Source: Haplosporangium gracile (lineage: Eukaryota; Mortierellomycota; Mortierellomycetes; Mortierellales; Mortierellaceae). From it: a stretch of DNA of 27,215 nucleotides. Positions 1 to 8,748 of this stretch are shown one piece after another (positions within the stretch are counted from its first letter, which is position 1; each line of letters opens with the position of its first letter). Under the pieces are notes generated by a model, which had not been told where the DNA came from, did not search any database, and saw only the letters and a program-made list of their open reading frames with translations. A program made the translations under genes and the position numbers. The stretch spans positions 1-27,215 of the forward strand of contig JAAAUF010000565.1 of the NCBI GenBank assembly GCA_015499985.1, written 5' to 3'.

Positions 1-132
1 TTGCTACTCCTTCCTTGCCTTCTTCATTGTGCGGTCGGATGAAGAACTTGATGCAAGGCAGGAGACTTGTTTGCATGTTATTTCTCTTTATCCTTTTTTA
101 GCTAATCATAGTCCGATTGGATACCCCCCCGA

Positions 133-165
133 AGACGAGATGACGTCAGTTATAATCACGTGCAA
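133..165. promoter_or_regulatory. ATF/CRE-like and E-box motifs upstream of IST1
   Basis: A perfect palindrome TGACGTCA lies at 141-148 and a CACGTG core (within TCACGTGC) at 157-162, about 110 and 95 bp before the IST1 start codon. TGACGTCA is the consensus of ATF/CREB bZIP factors, and CACGTG is the core bound by bHLH factors of the Cbf1/USF/TFEB kind. That these sites act on IST1 is inference from position. The rest of 1-254 shows no gene. Confidence 0.4.
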
Positions 166-254
166 TGTTGTCGAACCAAGCGCGCCTATTCTAAAAGGCC
201 ATCGACAAGTACTTTTTCATACAACCCTGCCAGGAACAGCCTAACGATCGCACC

Positions 255-1660
255 ATGTTCAACCCTACTCGCGCAAAGGTGCAGCTCAAGCTGTCAGTCA
301 ATCGACTTCAGATGTTACAGAACAAAAAGAACATGCTCGCCCAACAACAACGAAAGGAAATCGCAAGACTGCTCGAGATTGGCAAGGAAGAAAGCGCTCG
401 CATTCGGGTACGCACAACATGGCCGACACCGTTGACACAGCTGTTGCAACCTTTTAAAAGAAACATGATGTTCGTCGAAAGTTGACTGTCTGCTTGCAAC
501 CATCCTTTGCTGATTACCTTCAAAACTAGGTGGAGCATATTATTCGCGAGGACTTCAGCAGTGAGGCATTGGAGATTATCGAGCTCTATTGCGAGTTGCT
601 TTTGGCGCGCTTTGGACTGTTGGAACAATTGAAGTAAGCATAAGCGTATCCAGGCATCCAAAATCGCGTGAAACAATGACATGTCTGACTGGGCGCTGTC
701 ATATCCTTCTTCACCTAGAACGTGCGACCCCGCCATTACGGAAGCTGTTAACACGGTCATCTATGCCGCACCGCGCTCTGAAGTTAAGGAACTCTTGCTG
801 GTCAGAGATCAACTGGCAGCCAAGTTTGGCCGAGATTTTGTGACCAACGCCATGGAGAACAAGGACGAGTCCGTTAACCCAAGGGTACGAACCTTTTCAG
901 CGGGACATTTATTTTGCCATGAAACGACGGTAGAAGAAGGGTGCTTCGTGGTAAAGAACTCACATACACTTCGTCTTTGTTATTTAATTGAATAGATTAT
1001 TCAAAAGCTGAAAGTGCAAACTCCTGACCCTTATCTCGTGAACCGGTATTTGGAAGAAATTGCAAGGACCTTTAAAGTTGCTTGGTCGCCTGACCCAGAG
1101 ATGGACCATCAACTAATTGGAGTATGTATCTAACGCAAGGCACTGTGTCTGTACATCGCAATTGAGAGGCATAATATGAACTGGAGGGCATAGTTAACAT
1201 ACCATTACGCACCTCTTTCCATATGACTGTTAAACACTCTTTAGAGCATGAATGGAGAGTTCATTGATCCGATCAACCACTCCATCGAGCAACCCGGACG
1301 TCCTCGCGTACAACAAAAGTCAGCCGTCAAGGTATGAACTGTTTACATTCTTTGTCGCGAATTGTCTTTCTTTTTTGGACGGCGATACTAATATGGACTG
1401 CTCCCATAAATAATGCCAAGGCTCTCCCCGTGGAGCAGGACAGTGATAGGATGGATCTTCTTAACGATCTCTCAAGCTTGTCAGAGTCGGTTTCCAAACC
1501 TGCAGTATCAGTCAAAGCTATCCCCCCACCGACTCAGCCCAGCAAGAGTCCAGCGGACGATTTATCGTCGCTTGCATCAGCCCCCTCGACTGACAACGAT
1601 GGTCTGCCGGATTTAGATGCCCTTACCCGGCGCTTCGAGGCGTTGAAGAAGAGATCCTAA
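255..1660 (+). CDS. IST1: IST1 homologue, regulator of Vps4 in the ESCRT-III pathway
   Basis: Six exons: 255-407, 530-633, 719-884, 996-1121, 1245-1331 and 1421-1660, with GT-AG introns. The product is 291 aa, close to yeast Ist1. The N-terminal half (about residues 1-175) is the helical ESCRT-III-like IST1 domain, with the family signature VEHIIRED followed by ELYCELLLARFGLL, and further on DPAITEAVNTVIYAAPR. A Ser/Pro-rich linker leads to a C-terminal MIT-interacting motif, LDALTRRFEALKK, the helix that binds the MIT domain of Vps4. Members of this family bind Did2/CHMP1 and Vps4 on endosomal membranes and tune ESCRT-III disassembly in multivesicular-body sorting and membrane scission. The start is the first ATG in the homologous frame and the family normally begins with a similar short basic helix. 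All exon phases close, so the gene looks intact. Identity is very secure; exon edges are by eye. Confidence 0.95.
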
Positions 1661-1691
1661 CTGATCTTTACCCGCTCGCCCAATCATGTAC

Positions 1692-1697
1692 ATTAAA
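1692..1697 (+). terminator. Candidate poly(A) signal of IST1 (ATTAAA)
   Basis: ATTAAA lies about 32 nt after the IST1 stop codon, followed by an A-rich stretch. ATTAAA is a common variant of AATAAA. No other candidate is closer. Confidence 0.35.
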
Positions 1698-1699
1698 AA

Positions 1700-3330
1700 A
1701 AATGTATATTGAAAGCTGAAAGCCAGGGGCACAGGGAATGTACTTCTCTGGAAGCCCCGAGAAAGAGTGGGAAAAGTAGGAGAGTAAAGACAAAAGGCTG
1801 TTTCAACAAATGAGGCAGATCAGCATGCTCTAACATACAACGTTTGCGATCAATTGTCATTCATTACTACACCTTGCGCATTTACAAAAATGAACTGCAT
1901 GCTGCGGTGCAATTTTATAATCCCTATTGTGTTTTCCTACCTCGTTTCTCTTATCTTTCTTGTCTCTATCAGGTCTCACAGGAACACACCACGAGCAACA
2001 CAGTCGCCTTGGGCTGGGTTACTTAAGAAGGTGGCGGCCAGATCCTTCGCGCTGTCATCCGTCTCGCAGCTATCATCAAGATGCCTCTCAGCATCACACG
2101 GATCCACGGCAACTGACTCAGAGGCGGCGGACTCGAGTTCCAGCACCTTACAGGAGTCAGTTGACTGGCAAATGCAAGCGAGGCCGACATCGATGGTGCA
2201 GAGATCAATAACAAGAACTGAGACTGACATGAGACACCGACGGCACGCCTTTTACTTAAAAGCGGTTTTCTTCTTGCCCAGGACGATCGACATTGGCAAC
2301 CCTGGCAGCATCGTCCTTGTCCTCCAGGCCATCCTGCCGTTTATCATCTTTGGACCACACTCTGAGCGCTTCTCCAGCTCGACCTCTCTGAATACCTATG
2401 ATGGGTCGATGCCAAGCCAGCGTCTATTCACATTACTATCAAAGGCGGCACCAATGTCGGTTTTTAACCTCTTTCGAGTACATCAAAAAAAGCTCCTCCT
2501 GCCAACATTCTCCTGCATTGGGCTGCCGTCGATCACCGCTCGTCTCAAATCTCGTGGCTGGAGCACAGGAGACCCTCAAATCGGTGCTGAAACATTCAAA
2601 ATCACACCACTTCTAGCTGGATCTTGCCTCCCAGCATATCGAGGTACTATCCAACACATTAAGGTGACGATTCTCGGTCTAAAGATTATTCAGGCAAGGT
2701 TCAACAAGAGGCTGCAGCCAGTCTGGCAGCTAACTCTCCAGGAATTACTACAACAATCAGCTTTGGTGATAATGGCCATCACTCGCGCCTTTTTCTACTT
2801 CTCGCGGCCAAGAGTGATAATGGCCGTCTTCTGGATCGCGACTGGCACTACGATCGCAAGACACGCGGAAGAGGACTGAATGGTCCTGTCGAGCAGATAG
2901 TCAGAGAGGCTGTCGGCAGTTGCAGATGGAGCTCTAGCATGGCAGCTGTGCTGATGAGTACTTGCGAGATTAGTAAGTCATCTTTAGCGCGTTGGCCAAG
3001 GGCAAACGCCATATCGATACAGGGCGTAATGACGTCGGTCAGTTGCTGGAGGGTATTTTACATCCAGGATCGTACCATGGGTCGTTTCTCAGATGCTACC
3101 TGTGACACTGGAGGAAGATGGGTCGATTGTTGAAGGGATAGCTTTTGGAGGTAGGTAGCAAGTTAACATCCGCTGCCAACCCGTAGATGATAGCTATTTA
3201 TTTCATTATTATAACGTTGAAGGAGTATCGACAGTGTTTCGTGATATGCATGATATGTACTTGTTCAAAAAAAAGAGAATAGGCATCCCTGAAGTCCATT
3301 CAGAGAGTGGTAATGCACCTTCCAAATGAA
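1700..3330. other. Unassigned region with orphan open frames
   Basis: About 1.6 kb without a gene I can identify. An open frame of 341 codons runs from 1854 to 2879 on the plus strand, but its translation shows no domain I recognise. A different plus-strand frame is open from about 2662 to 3133 and reads more like a protein (for example TISFGDNGHHSRLF followed by DRDWHYDRKTRGRG). On the minus strand 1976-2230 is also open. No single frame carries a good start, splice sites and stop together. It may be a decayed gene, like its neighbour at 3330-4620, or unrelated spacer. I assign no function. Confidence 0.3.
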
Positions 3331-4620
3331 CAGTGTCCGCAGAGACTGAAGGGTCAAACAAAGACCTCGTCGTTATTCGTCTTGGCAACGAACTTGCGTT
3401 CCTTCATCAACTCCACGCGGTGCTTCCTGGCCTTTTCAACTCCAAAAGCTTACATCTATCAAACAGACCCGCAATCATCTGCCCAACCTCCCACGGCAAC
3501 CCCGGCGCGATTTCCTGCAAGAATTTGATCACAGGGTGCCATTCCGCCTGCTGGGGTGGCACAAATGTCATCGACACAACGGGATCCCTCTCTGGGTTGA
3601 CTAAAAAGAGCACCATGATCTTTCTTGACCCAGGCCGTACTGGGTCTTGGAGCTCGAACAGGTAGGCCTAATGTTGGTAGGGAATGGTACCGACAATATA
3701 CCGATCCTGCCTGGTATTGGTCCCATCCAGATGTTGAACCGCTCCATCGCCATTGTAGAGTCTGTACATGCGCCACTGCTCATACTAGGGCTCGGCCAAC
3801 TGTGTCCGAAAGACCAGTCGAGGTCCGGTGATGTTCTCCGTATGTTAGTATTAGATCCATGAGGCCGCAATGTTCTTGTTTGCCATTCTCTCGAGATGTC
3901 AGGAGCCTCCTTCATACTTGGGAGTGTCCGACGTCAGCTCGATATTGACCAACTTAACAATCGCCAGGAGAAGCCTCTCCTTTTCGGCAGCACACATGTC
4001 ATATTTGGACGCCTGTGGTGGAGAAGTGAACTCTGAGACGGAAGCTGGTTGCGGAACACGGGCGCCATTATAGTCACCATGGCCCTCATTATCACTAAAA
4101 TCCTCCTTGTCCCGTAGAATCCTCTTAGTATCATCCATACGGATTCGTGGTCAGTCTCTTCTTCTTGAGCTTAAAGACCCTCATTTCTCTCAGAACTTCC
4201 TTGAACATGGGCAGAAGACGTCGAGAATCACCTTCTTCCGAGTGTAGGTTTTTGATGTACGATTTAGCCTTGACTTTGCTTTCGGGGGTGATGTCAAAGT
4301 CGGTGGGCAGCCAATGAGTAAAATTGGGCGTCCTTAGTTCCTTCTACGCGAGGACACTCCTGAAGGGTATCGCCTTCCCCATTGGACCCCAACGCAGTGA
4401 TAACCTCATTCTTGCTCACGAAAGTCCGACCAGCAATAATGAGGAACAGGGACGGGTAGACCAAGTCGATGACCTGTCTATTAGGACCTGGTTGCCAGTC
4501 CTTGAGACGGTTGAGCACATCCTCGAGCATCTTGGTACAGACCAACAGTCTGTTCTTGAGCGCTTTGGGGTTGAGAGATGAGAGACTGTCGGGTTTCCAG
4601 TGGAGTGGAGGCTATGCGAT
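3330..4620 (-). pseudogene. Decayed DUF4246-family gene
   Basis: Minus-strand translation in shifting frames gives colinear blocks typical of fungal DUF4246 proteins. In order they are: PKALKNRLLVCTKMLEDV, then WQPGPNRQVIDLVYPSL and AGRTFVSKNE (about 4590-4390); HWLPTDFDITPESK, SYIKNLHSEE and LLPMFKEVLREMRVFKLKKK (about 4320-4150); KLVNIELTSDTPKYEGGS, then a relic of the WHVEGM block (about 3960-3860); ENITGPRLVFRTQLAEP (about 3840-3790); RKIMVLFLVNPERDPV and FVPPQQAEW (about 3620-3540); and a C-terminal VELMKERKFVAKTN to PFSLCGH block (about 3420-3330). Lesions include a stop replacing the conserved Trp after EGGS, several further stops and at least two frameshifts (near 4315 and 3450). DUF4246 is found in many copies in some fungi and its biochemical function is not established. 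The frame change near 4135 could be a former intron. No intact start is visible. Family assignment is from remembered motifs. Confidence 0.75.
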
Positions 4621-5511
4621 CCTGATAAATGGGCTGGTGGCAACGTGTGTCGATGACTATTGCATAACTTGGACGATGGTGGTAGTGATGGAAGCGGATC
4701 GACCGAGAGAGGATTGGTGGTAAGTCACGAATGCGCAACAGGTCTAGGAAGGATTGTGTTTAGTGCGTTCCCCTTGGTCAATTTGTCTGCAGTGCAGTGT
4801 GAGGGAAAAAAGGGTGTTTGGAGAACCGGGCGGTGGAATTGTTCGGGATGGGGCGGGGAGAAAGAGGAGATGGATCATGGATTCTACGGCAATTTAGGAG
4901 AGCCCCAGGATGATTTTTAAGCAAGCGCAAACGTGATTGGTCGGCCTAATGCAATCACGCCGAAGGCTAACAGTGCTGACCCCACTTTTTTTTTTTTTTT
5001 TCCTTTTTTTGGTTTGCTTAATTGTGTTGTGCTGCGTTGTGTTGTGTATTTGTCCTATGTCGACCCAGGCTACACGCAGTGCAGTACAGCGCCTTATTAG
5101 AGATCGAGAGAATGCGGACCATGGAGAATAATATGAAGGAAAAAGTGGATCGTCGTTACACAAGCGCCACTTTTTTTTTTTTTTTGGGTGGGGCTTGTTC
5201 TTCGGAGCCTCATGTTAGTTAGTTAGTTTGTTTGCTTGTTTATTTGTCAGTCCCTGCCATTAAAATAAAAAAACCGCACTTTCACTTTTTTTTTTTGCCT
5301 CTTCTTCTTCTTCGATTTCTTTTTCTTCTTCTTCGTCCATTGCTCTCTTCTTCACCTTCCTTCCCTTTCGCTCTCTTATTCTCTCAGCCGCCTTTGTACA
5401 TTCTTCATTCTTACTACCACCTTCACTCCTCCTCCTTCCCCATCCTCAATTACCTTTTCGTTGCATCCCTCCCTTGCTACACATTCTTTCATTTCCATCC
5501 TTTCATTACCA
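4620..5511. promoter_or_regulatory. Intergenic promoter region of MOCOS
   Basis: No gene is visible. The stretch holds an 8-bp inverted repeat (4932-4959), T homopolymers near 4985-5003 and 5169-5185, and from about 5285 to 5500 a strongly pyrimidine-rich strand (CTT/TTC runs) leading to the MOCOS start. Pyrimidine-rich tracts just before the start are common in fungal promoters and 5' leaders. The position of the transcription start cannot be read from sequence alone. Confidence 0.5.
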
Positions 5512-8500
5512 ATGACTTCTTCAATTTCAACTCTCAAGACTCGCTTCCTCAACAGCACAGCATCCGCCGGATACAACCCAGCAGTTGAAACCATCCGCAA
5601 GGAACAATACCCACAGCTCAAAGGTATCCTTGCTTGCCCACATTCATTTTCACATTAGTACATATAGCGAACAGTAAGAAAAGTAAGTAACTAAATCCAT
5701 TTACCACCTTTTCTAGATGCTGTTTATCTCGACCATGCCGGCGCAACACTACCCTCCCAGCACCATCTCCAACAGTTCACCGCCAATCTCACAAACAATC
5801 TCTATGCCAACCCGCACTCCAAATCCCCCTCCTCCCAGGCCGCGTCGGCTCGTGTAGACTCTGCAAGACAAAAGGTCTTAGAGCACTTCAAGGCTTCGAT
5901 TCACGGCGAGTGGGACGTTATCTTCACTGCCAACGCAACGGCAGGCATCAAGCTGGTCGGAGATGCCTTCCCTTGGACTCGCACATCAGCAGCCAGCAAT
6001 ACCACTAGAGCATCCAAGCTGACAATCCTCCGGGAAGCGCACACCAGTCTAGTGGGACTCAGGGGCATTGCACATCATGACGGCCACGGGGACATTGACG
6101 TTGAGACAATTCATCAGCGCCAGTTGGAGCAGCTGTTGGAAACACCACTCAAGAAGGACGAAACTAAATTGAAACATCGTCGTGACCACGCCTCCACACA
6201 AACCACCATCCATCCCTCACCACCCCCTTCGCCTAACGCCTCTACACAGCATCTGGTCATGAATGACAAGGACAATGGCAGCGACAGGGATGGCGAACCA
6301 ATCTACAACCTTTTTGCTTACCCAGCGCAGTGCAACTTTGGAGGGCGTCGATTCCCTCTCTCATGGCCAGCGCAGATCAAGGACCGTCTCGATACTCCCA
6401 CCCAAAAGAACCTGGTCCTTCTCGATGCCGCCTCTTATGTCATGACAGCAGAGCTCGATCTTAGTGATCATTCCTCTAGCCCAGACTTCGTCGTCGTCTC
6501 GTTTTACAAGATGTTTGGATTCCCCACAGGATTAGGCGCCGTGATCGTCAAGACCGAGTTGACCGACAAGCTGAGGAAATCATACTTTGGAGGCGGCACT
6601 GTCTCAGCTATTGCATCGGACGAGTCATGGCAAGTCTACAGGACGTCGCTGCACGGGAAGTTTGAGGATGGAACTCTAAACTTTTTGGATATTGTGGCGC
6701 TGGATCTCGCCTTTGACAGCATGCGGAAAATCTATGGAAACTATTCCGCCATTTCGCCCCATGTCACCGCTCTCCACCGATTGCTCTACCAGTCGATGAG
6801 GTCTCTTACTCACTACAATGGCGCTACACTTTGCGATATCTACGTCGAGAGTATGGACTCAGGGGCTGAACTTGTGGGCAACCCAAACATGTACGGCCCC
6901 ATTCTTAACTTCAATTTGAAGCGAAGCAATGGTCAATGGATCGGATACGGCGACGTCGAGAGACTAGCGAGTATGAAGGATATTCACGTTCGCACTGGTG
7001 GATTCTGCAACCCTGGATCAATGCAGCGGTGGCTAGACTTGTCCGCCGAGGAAGTCAAGAAGAATTTGCAGGTATGTTGATCTTAGTGCGTTCATTTTAA
7101 TTATTTAGGGCATGATTCATTGATACTATTTCTGAGAAGAGACGACTAACACCTACATATGTCTGAATTGTTGTTTTCTAGGCTGGACATGTTTGCTGGG
7201 ACGATACCGACATTTTGAACGGCAAACCAACAGGATCGATCCGCGTGTCACTTGGAGCCATGTCGACAGTGGACGACGTCGCCGGTTTCATTGCCTTTCT
7301 GGAGGAGTATTTCATTGACGCCTGTGACCCCGATGCCGTTACCCCAGCCGTCGACCTAATCGGAGAGAGCGAGGAGCTGGAGGCGGCAAGTGAGGACCCT
7401 GACTCCATGTCGTCCGCATCTGTGCAAGTCGACTCTGTTATTATTTATCCAATCAAGTCATGCCGCGGTTACAAGATTCCTCAAGGGCAGTCGTGGCCGA
7501 TTGCCCCACATGGACTTCTCTACGACCGTGAATGGATGCTGGTGGATGAGGTCACTGGAGCAGCATTGACTCAAAAGCGATTCCCACGCATGTGTATGAT
7601 CCGTGCCGAGGTCCTTCTGAACCAGAACTTGATGGTTGTGGAATGCGACGAGGACCTTTCATCCGGTACCGACCTATCTGACGTACTCAAGACCAGCGCT
7701 GGTCAGAAAAAGCTATACATTTCCCTGGACGAAATGCCTATCGAGGCTGCCAAGAGCTTATCAAGGGTCTGCGGTGACTGCACTGCAATTGTTCACTACA
7801 CGGCACCTGAGATCAATGAGTGGTTTACCGGTTTCTTGGGCAAGCCTTGTCGCCTGGCTCGCCAACCTGTTGCCTCCCAAAATCCTCATCATGGAGCAAC
7901 TGCATCGTCTTCTAAGGCCAAATTTGACCTGGTCTCGAACGACAATGCTACTGTCTCACCATCGTCTCGTTTTGTAAAGTCGCATTTGAATGCACCAGCT
8001 GGGGCCCCGATCTTGCTGTCGAACGAGAGCCCGTTCCTGTTGATTGCCAACAAGTCGGTTGAACGCGTCCGTGATTGGGTGGATGAACAGGATGATGGTC
8101 AGGGCGCTGTCCGGCGAATGGCCAATCTTTCGGAGGATTTGGACAAGAAGCTGAGGCACGAGCTGACATCTGATAGCTTCCGAGCCAACTTTGTAACTAA
8201 GGGACAGCAAGAGGGGTTCGAGGAGGATCATTGGACTCGGATTCAGGTTGGACAGCAGGTGTTCGATGTAAGTAATAATACCTTTTTTTTATGTGCTTAT
8301 GTCAAGGTATAGTCATTTAAGAGGCTTATTGCTCCTTGCTATTTTCACTTTGAACATGCATCATAGATTCTGGGTCCTTGTCGGAGATGCCATATGGTAA
8401 CCATCGACCAATTGACAGCTATGAAGAACTCAGATGTATTCCTGGCCCTTTCCAAGAACCGCAAGAGTGCAGGGGTAAGATTCTTTGTGTTTTTGCGAGG

Positions 8501-8685
8501 GACTTTGTGGGCTGTTAAAGTTTTCTTCGACGACAAAAAGCTAAATATTTTGTTCTCCTCAACCATTTTTACAGGGCCAAATCTTTTTTGGAATGCACAT
8601 GCTTCATAGACCGGACCTGTCTATTGCACCCTACGTGGTCAAAGTTGGCGACATGATCCGTACTCGTGGCTGTGTTTCCGACTAA
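5512..8685 (+). CDS. MOCOS: Molybdenum cofactor sulfurase (MOCOS / HxB / ABA3 type)
   Basis: Five exons: 5512-5623, 5717-7071, 7182-8267, 8367-8474 and 8575-8685; 923 aa, slightly longer than animal MOCOS. It should transfer sulfur from L-cysteine to the molybdenum cofactor, making the sulfido form needed by xanthine dehydrogenase and aldehyde-oxidase-type enzymes. The N-terminal part is a class V aminotransferase/NifS-like domain: YLDHAGAT near residue 41, and SFYKMFGFPTGLGA with the PLP-binding lysine at about K302. The persulfide loop reads RTGGFCNPGSMQ, with its one cysteine at about C468. The C-terminal half (from about residue 570) is a MOSC N-terminal beta-barrel plus MOSC domain, with YPIKSCRGY, YDREWMLVDE and ILGPCRRC. 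A low-complexity His/Ser/Pro insert near residues 190-225 is not part of the usual fold. The start is the ATG just before the first homologous residues. The cysteine pattern differs from plant and animal enzymes and is discussed under findings. Identity is very secure. Confidence 0.95.
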
Positions 8686-8690
8686 ATAAA
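8685..8690 (+). terminator. Candidate poly(A) signal of MOCOS (AATAAA)
   Basis: AATAAA begins on the last base of the MOCOS stop codon. If used, the 3' UTR is very short or runs into the convergent RhoGEF gene. Confidence 0.4.
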
Positions 8691-8713
8691 AATTCCGTAA
8701 AGCACCTTTTCTT

Positions 8714-8719
8714 TTTATT
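8714..8719 (-). terminator. Candidate poly(A) signal of the RhoGEF gene (AATAAA)
   Basis: TTTATT on the plus strand reads AATAAA on the minus strand, about 30 nt beyond the RhoGEF stop codon. It lies inside the 63-bp gap to MOCOS, so the two mature 3' ends probably overlap. Confidence 0.4.
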
Positions 8720-8748
8720 TTATCTCGATTTTCAAACGCTCTCAGATC

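Noticed and set aside
3407..3665. Overlapping plus- and minus-strand open frames as separate genes
   Set aside because: The minus-strand frames are pieces of the DUF4246 pseudogene and the plus-strand ones are their antisense shadows.
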